This document shows positions 24,110 through 32,575 of a DNA stretch of 64,000 nucleotides, piece after piece. The notes under the pieces were generated by a model. It was given only the letters and a program-made list of their open reading frames with translations, ran no database searches and was not told the DNA's origin. How positions within the stretch are numbered: the first letter of the stretch is position 1; each line of letters opens with the position of its first letter. The DNA lies in assembly GCF_002161065.1 (NCBI RefSeq), contig NZ_NFLV01000001.1:310001-374000 (forward strand), given 5' to 3'. Made by a program: the position numbers and the translations under genes. Source of the DNA: Eubacterium sp. An11 (GTDB lineage Bacteria; Bacillota; Clostridia; Lachnospirales; Lachnospiraceae).

Positions 24110-25432
24110 TTATTCTCTTTTCTCCGCTTTGTCGGTGGAATCTGCAGATTCCCCGTGATCGTCCGTGTCTTCTCCAAGATTCTCCGGAAGGTATATATGC
24201 ACACTCTCCACACGATTCTTATCCAGCTTCTCCACCACCAGACGGATACCGTCCTCCGTGCAAACCTCGTCGCCCAGCTCCGGCAGTCTGTTCAGATGCT
24301 CGATCAGAAAACCTCCCAACGAATCATAATCTTCGGAATCCAGGTTGGTATGAAGATCGTCATTGACATCGTCAAGGCTGGTGGAACCTTCGATGATATA
24401 CTCCCTTTCTCCAACCTGACGCACGCGCTCGTCTTCCTGCTCGTCATACTCATCATGAATCTCCCCTACAATCTCCTCGAGGATATCCTCAAGCGTGATA
24501 AGACCGGCCATATCGCCATACTCGTCCAGAACAATGGCAATATTAAATGTAGATTCGCGCATCTCCACCAGCAGCTCGGAAATACTTTTATATTCATAGG
24601 TAAAATGCGGTTTCCGCATGATATCTCTGATCTGGAAATTCTCATTGCGGTCATAGAGAAGCAGATCCTTCATATTGATGATACCGACAATGTTATCCTG
24701 GCTGCCCTCGTAAACCGGAAGGCGGGTAAACTTGTCCTCCCGAAAGATCTCGATCAGTTCCTCGTATGTATTATTGACTTCCGCAAATGTAACATGAACC
24801 ATGGGAACCATGATATCCTTCGCCTTGGCGTCGCCCAGGTCGAACACATTGTAGATCATTTCCTTTTCTTCCGTCTCAATAACGCCGTCCTCATGGCTCA
24901 CATCCACGATCGTCCGAAGCTCATCCTCTGTCATGGTCTTGTTCACCGCCGTCGGGTCCACGCGCAGCAAAAACATGATTGCTCTGCAAAAAAGATTAAG
25001 AATAAAAATCACGGGAGTCATTACTGTCATAAAAGCCCGGATGATCACAATATACCGAAGCGCGATCTTTTCGGCATTGATCGTGGCATAATTCTTTGGC
25101 GTAACCTCACCGAATACAAGAATCGCAAGGGTAAGCACCGCGGTAGCGATACTCACCATATAGCTGCCAAACACATACGCCAGCGATGCAGAGATGGCGG
25201 ATGCAGAAAGATTCACGATATTATTGCCGATAAGAATAGCACTTAACATTTTCGACGTATGGTTCTCCGTTGTGTCAAGAACGAGAGCTGCTCTTTTGTT
25301 CCCCGCCTCTGCGAGAGAACGAAGACGAATCTTGCTCACAGACATAAGCGCTGTCTCATTGGATGAGAAAAATGCAGAAAGCATCAAAAGAATTACAAGT
25401 ACGATAAATTGAAAACTGTCACTGATATCCAC
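24110..25432 (-). CDS. CNNM/CorC (HlyC-type) membrane protein with CBS pair
   Basis: 440 residues, GTG start. N-terminal CNNM/DUF21 membrane domain (~1-190: FSSNETALMSVSKIRLRSLA, IGNNIVNLSASAISASLAY), then a CBS pair (MVPMVHVTF ~206, and IVLDEYGDMAGLITLEDIL ~297) and a C-terminal CorC_HlyC domain ending near residue 425. Such proteins are linked to Mg2+/Co2+ efflux; the older name haemolysin is misleading. The full-length architecture is intact, with an acidic tail. It is probably co-transcribed with the GNAT genes downstream. Confidence 0.93.
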   Translation of the reverse strand: MDISDSFQFIVLVILLMLSAFFSSNETALMSVSKIRLRSLAEAGNKRAALVLDTTENHTSKMLSAILIGNNIVNLSASAISASLAYVFGSYMVSIATAVLTLAILVFGEVTPKNYATINAEKIALRYIVIIRAFMTVMTPVIFILNLFCRAIMFLLRVDPTAVNKTMTEDELRTIVDVSHEDGVIETEEKEMIYNVFDLGDAKAKDIMVPMVHVTFAEVNNTYEELIEIFREDKFTRLPVYEGSQDNIVGIINMKDLLLYDRNENFQIRDIMRKPHFTYEYKSISELLVEMRESTFNIAIVLDEYGDMAGLITLEDILEEIVGEIHDEYDEQEDERVRQVGEREYIIEGSTSLDDVNDDLHTNLDSEDYDSLGGFLIEHLNRLPELGDEVCTEDGIRLVVEKLDKNRVESVHIYLPENLGEDTDDHGESADSTDKAEKRE

Positions 25433-25646
25433 AGTTTTGTGTTCACTCCTTTAATTCATGTGCATCTGTTTCGGAAAACGATGCCTCTTTTCTGATAAGA
25501 TTATGCTGAAAGACAGCATAAAAAATAACATAGATACGAAAACAGTATACTATTTTTTGACATGCAATGCAATAGTTTTCATTTTTTCCCAAACATAGTC
25601 ATCAATTTATATTTTTCTCACACCATATCTCAGAAATTTCGTATTT

Positions 25647-26096
25647 CTACTGTACATCCCAGATTTTACGCACAAACAGACCTTCCGCTGCCGCCAGTTT
25701 TTCAAGCAGAAAAAGCAGCGTTTCATCCGGGTTATATACACTCAATATCACATCATCTTCGTTTAAGATGATCATTGCCTCTCCGTCATTTAAAAGTATA
25801 TTTATAAAATCTTTCTTTCCGGACACACATTTCCGAATCCAGGTCTGCAGATTTTTCGGAGAAGGATTTTTCGTACAGGTTCCTTTAAATTTGATCTCTA
25901 TATCATAATAACAGTAGAGTTTCAGGATGATTCTCTCAAATTTGCGGCAGATCTTTTTCGCCTCGCCGCTCTCGTGCCAGAAGTTCTCTATTTCCAGAAA
26001 CTGTCCCCTGCTCTTTTTGGAAACCTTTTCCGGAAGAGGATCAACGACATACACTGTTTTTTTAATAAGTTTTTCTATCATTTTATCGATTTTCAT
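25647..26096 (-). CDS. Hypothetical protein, 149 residues
   Basis: I do not recognise a family. The protein is soluble, starts behind AAGGAGAG, and is basic in its first 90 residues (MKIDKMIEKLIKKTVYVVD; KYCYYDIEIKF-like) with a more acidic, mixed strand/helix C-terminus (DGEAMIILNEDDVILSVYN, LLFLLEKLAAAEGLFVRKIW). The C-terminal half could be a small alpha/beta domain. It lies downstream of the nitroreductase gene on the same strand. Coding is supported by the ribosome site and plausible composition. Confidence 0.6.
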   Translation of the reverse strand: MKIDKMIEKLIKKTVYVVDPLPEKVSKKSRGQFLEIENFWHESGEAKKICRKFERIILKLYCYYDIEIKFKGTCTKNPSPKNLQTWIRKCVSGKKDFINILLNDGEAMIILNEDDVILSVYNPDETLLFLLEKLAAAEGLFVRKIWDVQ

Positions 26097-26126
26097 ATCT
26101 GCTCTCCTTCTGTTATTGTTTTATTA

Positions 26127-26798
26127 TTATTTCCATTGAAAGTTTTTCATACCTGCGCCGATCTCAAAATGATATTTTACGATACCCAGATCAATCTTGG
26201 AATACACACCGCCGGTGGACCTCACAGATACGGTACTGCCGTCCCTGGCGAACGCAAACTTCTGCTGATTCATGGCTGTCGGAGCCAGAAGGGCACACTC
26301 CAGCCCTGTTTTGTACCACTTTGGCATTTCCATCTCGTTTTTACAGATTTCGCTGATCTTCTTTACTTTATGGAACTCTCCCTGGGTCTCGCCGTACCCG
26401 AGGGCCAGCACGCACACCAGTTTCTCTCCTCTCTTTATCTCACATTTTTTCCTGACGGCGCCCTTTCCGAAGGTCAGCGCCACCCAGCAGGTGTTAAGGC
26501 CCAGTATCTGCGCCTGCAGGACAATTTTCTCGCCGTAATAACCGATTTTCTCGTCCAGATCGGCAGTTTTCGGACCAATGAGGGCAATGTAATTTCGCAC
26601 GTTACGAAACTTTCCGTAATGGGCAAGCAATGTATGGAAGGCGTCGGCATCATCGGTGACCAGCTGCATATGCAGCCCTCCTTCATTGTTGCAGGCATTG
26701 ATAGCCGCCGTCAGTTCCTGCCAGATATCCTCCGGAATCTTTTTGGTAATATAACTTCTCACAGAATGTCTTTTCTTTATAGCTTCTAATATTGTCAT
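26127..26798 (-). CDS. Nitroreductase-family flavoprotein
   Basis: 223 residues from the ATG at 26798 behind AGGAGG. FMN-binding Arg-rich start (AIKKRHSVRSYITKKIPED) is typical, as are GYYGEKIVLQAQILGLNTCW (~82-101) and the glycine-rich VCVLALGYG (~125). A second FMN contact, LAPTAMNQQKFAF (~178), is also present. Such enzymes reduce nitro groups or quinones with NAD(P)H, and some act in flavin or ferredoxin-linked chemistry. It appears to be the variant with a permuted C-terminal half common in clostridia. Substrate unknown. Confidence 0.85.
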   Translation of the reverse strand: MTILEAIKKRHSVRSYITKKIPEDIWQELTAAINACNNEGGLHMQLVTDDADAFHTLLAHYGKFRNVRNYIALIGPKTADLDEKIGYYGEKIVLQAQILGLNTCWVALTFGKGAVRKKCEIKRGEKLVCVLALGYGETQGEFHKVKKISEICKNEMEMPKWYKTGLECALLAPTAMNQQKFAFARDGSTVSVRSTGGVYSKIDLGIVKYHFEIGAGMKNFQWK

Positions 26799-26940
26799 TT
26801 TTATGATTCCTCCTTTATACAGCATAATTGCATTTGCCGAAAAAATCAACTCCAGGGCAGAACAAAACCGCCCAGAAAACTTTATTTATCAAGAAATCCG
26901 CCATATCCCGCAGAAATGAGCGGAATTTCCTATATAATCT

Positions 26941-27043
26941 AAAAAAAGGGCTGCTGTAAAACTGTCTGTCTCAGAAAACACCATATATCTCTCAGTGGGC
27001 ATACACGGTGGCAGTACAGAACGATCGTCTTGCAGCAACCCTT
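26941..27043 (-). terminator. Long hairpin terminator downstream of yebC
   Basis: On the minus strand GGGTTGCTGCAA (27041-27030) pairs with TTACAGCAGCCC (26959-26948), followed by seven T residues (26947-26941). The enclosed 70 bases are unusually long for a terminator loop and may fold further, so this could also be a small RNA. The remainder of the 303-base gap 26799-27101 contains nothing else I can support. Confidence 0.65.
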
Positions 27044-27101
27044 ATCAGTTATATTTTAGTTTTGATTATTTAAAACGAGACGTACACCGAAACTCTTCCG
27101 C

Positions 27102-27833
27102 CTACTCTTCTTCCCAGTTATGATACACAGCCTGCACGTCGTCATCCTCGTCCAGGAGGTCAAGAATACGGTTTAAGTTCTTGATATCGTCTTCGCTGGT
27201 CAGTTTCACGTAGTTATCCGGAATCATGGTCACTTCCGCAGAAGCCATCGGAACATTTTCTTTCTCAAGAGCTTCACGCACTTCACCGAAGGAATCCGGA
27301 TCGGTGGTGATCTCATAGCTGTCTTCCTCTTCCACGAAATCCTCTGCTCCTGCATCGAGTGCCAGCATCATGAACTCATCCGGGTCTGTCTCATAATCCT
27401 CTTTGGACACGATGATCTGCCCCTTCTTCTGGAACATGAAAGACACACAGCCGCTGGTTCCGATATTGCCTTTCCCTTTGGAGAAAGCAGCACGAACGTT
27501 GGCCGCGGTACGGTTCTTGTTATCGGTCAGGGTCTCCACGATGATGGCGATACCGCTCGGACCGTAACCTTCGTAGGTATTCTGTACGTAATTGACAGAT
27601 TCCGCGTCACCGGCTGCCTTCTTGATACCACGCTCGATGGTGTCGTTTGGCATGTTGTTGGCTTTTGCCTTGGCGATAACATCACGAAGCTTACTGTTGT
27701 TGGCCGGGTCCGGTCCTCCCTCTTTTACCGCTACGGCAATCTCACGGCCGATGACGGTAAAAATCTTACCCTTAGCCGCATCGTTTTTCTCTTTTTTATG
27801 CTTAATGTTTGCAAATTTGGAATGTCCAGACAT
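27102..27833 (-). CDS. YebC/PmpR-family regulator of transcription/translation
   Basis: 243 residues, the full family length. It begins with the hallmark [21 protein letters not shown] and has [38 protein letters not shown] and a closing [17 protein letters not shown]. YebC-type proteins bind DNA, and recent work on relatives links some to resolving ribosome stalling; which applies here is unknown. The gene is monocistronic, bounded by the hairpin terminator downstream. Confidence 0.95.
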   Translation of the reverse strand: MSGHSKFANIKHKKEKNDAAKGKIFTVIGREIAVAVKEGGPDPANNSKLRDVIAKAKANNMPNDTIERGIKKAAGDAESVNYVQNTYEGYGPSGIAIIVETLTDNKNRTAANVRAAFSKGKGNIGTSGCVSFMFQKKGQIIVSKEDYETDPDEFMMLALDAGAEDFVEEEDSYEITTDPDSFGEVREALEKENVPMASAEVTMIPDNYVKLTSEDDIKNLNRILDLLDEDDDVQAVYHNWEEE

Positions 27834-28048
27834 CTTTTATCTCCTCGCTTCTATATAGTATTCTTTGCTTTTTCCGCACCCTTCCCGCTTTCCGTGGAAA
27901 TCCGGAAAGGTGTCCATTCTCTGCCTTTTCCTCTCATCCGCTGCCTGTATGTACGCACTCCCGGGAAAATGGCATACTTTTAAAGTGTATCACCGTTTTA
28001 CGCCAGCGTCAAGCATTTGCCCGGATGAATTCCGGAAGATATCCCTGT

Positions 28049-29221
28049 CTATTTTTCAAGAATTCCGGAGGCCTTGATACTGGCGATGGCTTCCCGGATC
28101 TCCTCCGGCGGCAGCACCAGTGCAAAACGGACATGTCCTTCCCCGAGACTTCCGAAACTGCTGCCCGGTGTACAGATGACGCCGGTACGCTCCATTAACT
28201 CCATCACGAAGGCGTTGGAATCTGTGTAGCCTTCCGGCAGCGGTCCCCAGGCAAACATAGTTCCCTCACTGTCCGGAATATTCCAGCCGATCTCGCGGAG
28301 GCCTCCGCACAGAGCGTCCCTACGCTCCTGATATTTCCGGCACTGCTCTTTGATGACGGCGTCATCGGTGGAGAGGGCTGCGATGGCTCCCATCTGCACC
28401 GGCAGGAAGATACCGTAATCAATCTGGGAACGGAACCTTTTAAAAAGTGCGATCACATCCGGATTGCCGATGACAAAGGACATTCTCGCCCCGGTATAGT
28501 TGTAGCTTTTAGACAGCGAATAAAACTCCACGCCCACTTCTTTTGCTCCCGGGAAGGAGAGGAAGGATTTTCCCTCTCTGCCGTCATAAATGATATCCGA
28601 ATAGGCGTTGTCATGGATGATCAGAATCTGATTTTCTCTGGCAAATGTGATCAGTTCCTCATAGAAAGAATCCGGTGCAGTCTTGCAGATCGGATTGGCC
28701 GGATAAGATACCACCATGACCTTAGCCGCCTTCTTCACTTCGTCCGGAATCGCTGCCAGATCCGGCAGCCAGCCGTTTTCCTCCGTCAGAGGGTACAGCC
28801 ACTGGCTGGCCTCTGCCACAAAGGCTCCCGTATTAAAAATCGGATAGCCCGGGTTGGGCAGAAGTACCACATCCCCCGGATTGATCAGCGGCAGGAAAAT
28901 ATGCGTCATCCCCTCCTGGGAACCGTAGACGGACATGATCTCATTTTTCTCAATATCTGTATGGTAACGATCTTTATATCTGCGGATCACCGCCTCCAGA
29001 AGCTCGTCCCGGTCACTTAAGGCATACCGGTAATTTTCCGGATGCAGACAGGCTTCCGCCACCGTCTTCATGATGTGTTCCTCCGTCTCAAAATCCGGCG
29101 TTCCCACAGAAAAATTATAAATTTTTCGTCCCTGTTTCTCCAGTTCTTTTTTCTTATCATCAAGAATGTTGAAGATTCCTGCCTCAAAATTCTTCATTTT
29201 GTCGGCTGCCTCAATAATCAT
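28049..29221 (-). CDS. Class I/II pyridoxal-phosphate aminotransferase
   Basis: 390 residues, fold type I. PLP-binding residues are visible: Asn/Pro in SYPANPICKTA (~174), HDNAYSDIIYDG (~205) and the Schiff-base lysine in YSLSKSYNYTGARMSF (~240). The Arg that binds the alpha-carboxylate is in HVRFALV (~367). The pattern resembles LL-diaminopimelate aminotransferase-like and aspartate-aminotransferase-like enzymes of clostridia. The amino-acid substrate cannot be fixed from the sequence. It is separated by about 50 bases from mazF. Confidence 0.9.
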   Translation of the reverse strand: MIIEAADKMKNFEAGIFNILDDKKKELEKQGRKIYNFSVGTPDFETEEHIMKTVAEACLHPENYRYALSDRDELLEAVIRRYKDRYHTDIEKNEIMSVYGSQEGMTHIFLPLINPGDVVLLPNPGYPIFNTGAFVAEASQWLYPLTEENGWLPDLAAIPDEVKKAAKVMVVSYPANPICKTAPDSFYEELITFARENQILIIHDNAYSDIIYDGREGKSFLSFPGAKEVGVEFYSLSKSYNYTGARMSFVIGNPDVIALFKRFRSQIDYGIFLPVQMGAIAALSTDDAVIKEQCRKYQERRDALCGGLREIGWNIPDSEGTMFAWGPLPEGYTDSNAFVMELMERTGVICTPGSSFGSLGEGHVRFALVLPPEEIREAIASIKASGILEK

Positions 29222-29271
29222 ATGTATTTCCTCTCTTCCTGTTTCTCCAATTGTGTATCATAGGATTTCCC

Positions 29272-29616
29272 CTATGTAACCAGCTCCAGACTGATTTTCA
29301 ACGCCCGGTCCACCCGGCGCAGCGTTTTCATATCCAGATGACAGACTTTCTCCTTCAGCCGCTGTTTGTCAATGGTCCGAATCTGCTCCAGAAGAATGAC
29401 CGAATCCTTGCTGATATCACACTCTGCCGCGGAAAGTTCCACATGAGTCGGAAGCTTTGCCTTATTCATACGGCTGGTGATGGCCGCGCAGATTACCGTC
29501 GGGCTGTGGCGGTTTCCGGCGTCATTCTGAATGATGAGCACGGGCCGCACGCCTCCCTGCTCGGACCCGACCACCGGCCGGAGATCTGCATAATAGATAT
29601 CGCCTCTTTTTATCAT
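29272..29616 (-). CDS. MazF/PemK-type endoribonuclease toxin (solitary)
   Basis: 114 residues from the ATG at 29616. It has the complete MazF fold: [20 protein letters not shown] (~2-21), [19 protein letters not shown] (catalytic Arg/Thr region) and [16 protein letters not shown]. Homologues in Bacillus and clostridia (EndoA) cut mRNA at short motifs. The partner antitoxin (a ribbon-helix-helix protein) is usually directly upstream, but the 246 bases upstream show no such reading frame. It lies downstream of the NAD(P)HX repair gene, near the location typical for this toxin in Firmicutes. Confidence 0.9.
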   Translation of the reverse strand: MIKRGDIYYADLRPVVGSEQGGVRPVLIIQNDAGNRHSPTVICAAITSRMNKAKLPTHVELSAAECDISKDSVILLEQIRTIDKQRLKEKVCHLDMKTLRRVDRALKISLELVT

Positions 29617-29862
29617 CAATTTCACTCACTCCATTTTACATTTTTTCAACTCGTATTTTCTGCATCGTTCCGAAAACATTTATCATATGGAAATCATTTT
29701 CCGATAAATCCTTCACGTATGCTAATTGAAGTATTTCCCAAAAATGTCGTGAGTATTCTGTTTCCGTAAGTATTCTTTTCGATGAATACTCTGTTTTCTC
29801 AGAGATTCTCCATGCAATAAGACGCTCTGCTCTGCAGGTGTATGCGGCACCGTATCTGCCTG

Positions 29863-31434
29863 TTACCGGATCACATCATTCAGATGCCGGACCAGATCCC
29901 CGGCCATAAGTCCGTAGCATCCCTTTTCTTTGGCCGCCTGATCTCCCGCAAGGCCATGGCAGTATGCACCCAGCCGGGCGGCCTCCAGAGCCGTCAGCCC
30001 GCCTGCCAGCAGACCGCAGATGATACCTGTAAGCACATCGCCGCTTCCTCCGGTAGCCATGCCATGATTACCGCTCATATTAATATATGTGGGAAGGCTG
30101 CCGTCAGACACAACAGTTCTGGCGTCCTTGAGCACAAAAATGTGCGCCGCGTCCGCCTCTTCTTTTGCCGTCTCCATGAGGGAAACCTGAATATCGGCCA
30201 CCTTCTTTCCGGTGAGCCGTTCCATTTCTTTCAGATGCGGCGTCAAAATCATCGGCGCTTTGTAGGAATCATACAGCTCCGTAATGGTTCGCGGCTCATC
30301 TTCAGCTGAAGCCGCAGCCATTTTTGATTCCTCCCGCCTAAGTTCTGCGTCAGATCCCATCTCTTCTTTTTTCAATGCCGCCAGCGTATTAAGACCATCG
30401 GCGTCAATGACCAGTGGACAATGTCCTCTGTCAAGCACCATGGACAGCAGCTTTCCGGTAAAAGCATTCTGCCCAAGGCCCGGACCGATACCCACCACAC
30501 TGGCCCAGTCGAGGGCTTCCGGCAGCTTTAAAAGGGCTTCTTCTTCTGATCTGTAGGTGGTCATAATGGCCTCCGGCACCCGGCTCTGCAGGATTTCCCT
30601 GTTGTCTTCACAGGTAAAAATCCGCACCAAACCGCTTCCTGTACGGTAAGCCGCCGACGCCGACAGACAGGCCGCCCCAGCCATATTTTTAGCACCCACG
30701 ATGAGGAGCACCTTTCCGTAAGAACCCTTATTGGACCATGGCTTTCTCTTTGGAAGACGGCACAGATCTTCCTTTGTATAGACTATTGTCCCCGGCCGGA
30801 CAGCTTCCACCGCCTTTTTGGGAAATCCAATGTCTTTTACCACCACTTCTCCCGCCAGAGAAGCCCCCGGATAGAGAACCAGTCCAATCTTTGACAGACC
30901 AAAGGTGATGGTCAGATCTGCCTGAAAACCATAGCCCAATATCTTTCCACTGGATGCATCCACTCCGGAAGGGATATCGACAGCAATCTTAAAACCGTTC
31001 CTGCGGTTCACCTCCTCGAGTACTTCCCGCTGCACGCCTGCCACATCACGTTTTAATCCCACGCCGAACACGGCGTCCACCCAGATATCACTGTCTGTCT
31101 TTGGCAGCCCATCAGAAAAACGGACGCCCAGATTCTCAAGAATCTTTCTCTGGGTCTGATAGGACTCCGAAGCGTGGCGGACGCCTCCGATCTCATAGAA
31201 GGACACTTCATACCCCCGGGCAAGAAGAAGTCTTCCCAGAGCCAGTCCGTCCCCTCCGTTATTTCCCCGCTCCGCGATGATGGTCACGGAGACGGGAGAC
31301 GGGAACCGGCGGATAATTTCTTCCTCCATGGCAAGAGCCGCCTTTTCCATAAGAACAATCCCCGGTATCCCTACGGTCTCAATACTGTACCCATCAATGC
31401 GCTGCATCTCATCTCCCGAACCAATATATTGCAT
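29863..31434 (-). CDS. nnr: Bifunctional NAD(P)H-hydrate epimerase/dehydratase
   Basis: 523 residues. The N-terminal NnrE epimerase domain (~1-215) shows AERGNNGGDGLALGRLLLAR and VDIPSGVDASSG. The C-terminal NnrD ADP/ATP-dependent dehydratase domain (~225-523) shows KGSYGKVLLIVGAKNMAGAA and the signature TGGSGDVLTGIICGLLAGG. It repairs hydrated NADH/NADPH. Between ~355 and 385 lies a charged insertion (LRREESKMAAASAEDEP) not usual in the family. The ATG at 31434 is preferred because AGGAGGG precedes it. Confidence 0.95.
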   Translation of the reverse strand: MQYIGSGDEMQRIDGYSIETVGIPGIVLMEKAALAMEEEIIRRFPSPVSVTIIAERGNNGGDGLALGRLLLARGYEVSFYEIGGVRHASESYQTQRKILENLGVRFSDGLPKTDSDIWVDAVFGVGLKRDVAGVQREVLEEVNRRNGFKIAVDIPSGVDASSGKILGYGFQADLTITFGLSKIGLVLYPGASLAGEVVVKDIGFPKKAVEAVRPGTIVYTKEDLCRLPKRKPWSNKGSYGKVLLIVGAKNMAGAACLSASAAYRTGSGLVRIFTCEDNREILQSRVPEAIMTTYRSEEEALLKLPEALDWASVVGIGPGLGQNAFTGKLLSMVLDRGHCPLVIDADGLNTLAALKKEEMGSDAELRREESKMAAASAEDEPRTITELYDSYKAPMILTPHLKEMERLTGKKVADIQVSLMETAKEEADAAHIFVLKDARTVVSDGSLPTYINMSGNHGMATGGSGDVLTGIICGLLAGGLTALEAARLGAYCHGLAGDQAAKEKGCYGLMAGDLVRHLNDVIR

Positions 31435-31530
31435 ACTTTCCCTCCTCACTGCCGTTTTCTTTCACACCGCCGTTTCTTCCGGCGCTTTCAGATACCGGCC
31501 GGTAAACGCACCATGTCACTTCCCGTAAAC

Positions 31531-31608
31531 GTAACTATTCAGCCATACACTCCGGATTCGCAACTATCGTTGTTTTTTGCACTGGATCGCGCATGGCTGA
31601 ATCGTTAC
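31531..31608. repeat. Dispersed inverted-repeat element, copy 1
   Basis: GTAACTATTCAGCCAT (31531-31546) pairs with ATGGCTGAATCGTTAC (31593-31608), 15 of 16 positions complementary, around a 46-base centre. The minus-strand arm extends as GTAACGATTCAGCCATGCGC, which matches the second copy at 62904-63003. Confidence 0.7.
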
Positions 31609-31659
31609 CTGTAAATAAAAAGAAAGATGAAAAACCTCAGTCCTCCATCTTTCTGCCTG

Positions 31660-32322
31660 CTAGTCATTTATGCTATGAATACGATAGGAAAGTGTCATAA
31701 TACTTTCTGACAAATGTACATTTTCGACGATGACATCCTCCGGCAGATTCAAATCCACCGGTGCGAAGTTCCAAAACGCCTTCACTCCCAGCTCGACCAG
31801 TTCTCTGGCAATCTTCGGAGCTTTATTCCTCGGAAGAGTCAGAGCGGCGATTCGTACTTCATGCTTCGAGAGAAAATCTTCCAGCATATCAATATCATAC
31901 ACTTCCACGCCGCGCACAGTCATTCCCACCAGGCGAGGATTCACATCAAAAAGACCGATAATCTTAAAACTGTTCTCTTCAAACTCCTGATTGTTAGCCA
32001 GAGCCTGTCCCAAATTACCGGCCCCTAGAATAATTACATTATTCGTTTTGTCAAGGCCAAGTATTTTTCCCATCTCGTTATAGAGAAATTCTACATTATA
32101 TCCATACCCCTGCTGGCCAAATCCTCCAAAGTTATTCAGGTCCTGACGAATCTGCGAAGCAGTCACATTCATCTTCTGGCTCAGCTCTTTTGAGGAAATA
32201 CGGACAACATCATTTTTTAACAAATCGCCCAGATAACGATAGTACCTTGGCAACCTTTTTATAACAGCAGGCGAAATCACTTTCTCATTGGCGGATTTCG
32301 TCTTTACTTTTTTGGCTTCCAT
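31660..32322 (-). CDS. rex: Redox-sensing transcriptional repressor Rex
   Basis: 220 residues from the ATG at 32322 behind AAGGAAGG. The N-terminal winged helix has PAVIKRLPRYYRYLGDL and VTASQIRQDLNNFGGFGQQG. The Rossmann domain has VIILGAGNLGQALANN (~86), and the C-terminal swapped helix ends in LSYRIHS. Rex senses the NADH/NAD+ ratio and represses fermentation genes when NAD+ is high; the lactate dehydrogenase in this window is a plausible target, but its promoter lies outside. Confidence 0.96.
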   Translation of the reverse strand: MEAKKVKTKSANEKVISPAVIKRLPRYYRYLGDLLKNDVVRISSKELSQKMNVTASQIRQDLNNFGGFGQQGYGYNVEFLYNEMGKILGLDKTNNVIILGAGNLGQALANNQEFEENSFKIIGLFDVNPRLVGMTVRGVEVYDIDMLEDFLSKHEVRIAALTLPRNKAPKIARELVELGVKAFWNFAPVDLNLPEDVIVENVHLSESIMTLSYRIHSIND

Positions 32323-32375
32323 ATAATCCTTCCTTTGACAAAACTTTCGCATTCTATTTATTACACAGCAAGTCA

Positions 32376-32404
32376 ATTATACCCAGATTTTATTGGTTTG
32401 TCAA
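32376..32404 (-). promoter_or_regulatory. Consensus promoter of rex
   Basis: On the minus strand TTGACA (32404-32399) and TATAAT (32381-32376) are exactly 17 bases apart, about 50 bases upstream of the rex start. Confidence 0.85.
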
Positions 32405-32456
32405 ATACGTTTTTCCTCTTTCCTTCTTATTTCTTTCATGATAAAATAGCCAATGT

Positions 32457-32484
32457 TTGGTTTTCACTTTCTTTCCCATATAAT
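32457..32484 (+). promoter_or_regulatory. Promoter of the ABC-F gene
   Basis: TTGGTT (32457-32462) and TATAAT (32479-32484) are 16 bases apart. The leader to the ATG at 32576 is about 85 bases and holds a weak hairpin, GTGAAA (32514-32519) with TTTCAC (32528-32533), followed by ATTTTTT. Confidence 0.65.
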
Positions 32485-32575
32485 AAGGAAGTATTGTATC
32501 TTTTTTTGATTCTGTGAAAGATAAATATTTCACATTTTTTATAGAAAATGTATGACATATACGGAGGTTTTTTTA

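Noticed and set aside
23999-25246. 415-codon plus-strand frame opposite the CorC-type gene
   Set aside because: Antisense shadow; the minus-strand product has complete CNNM, CBS and CorC domains.
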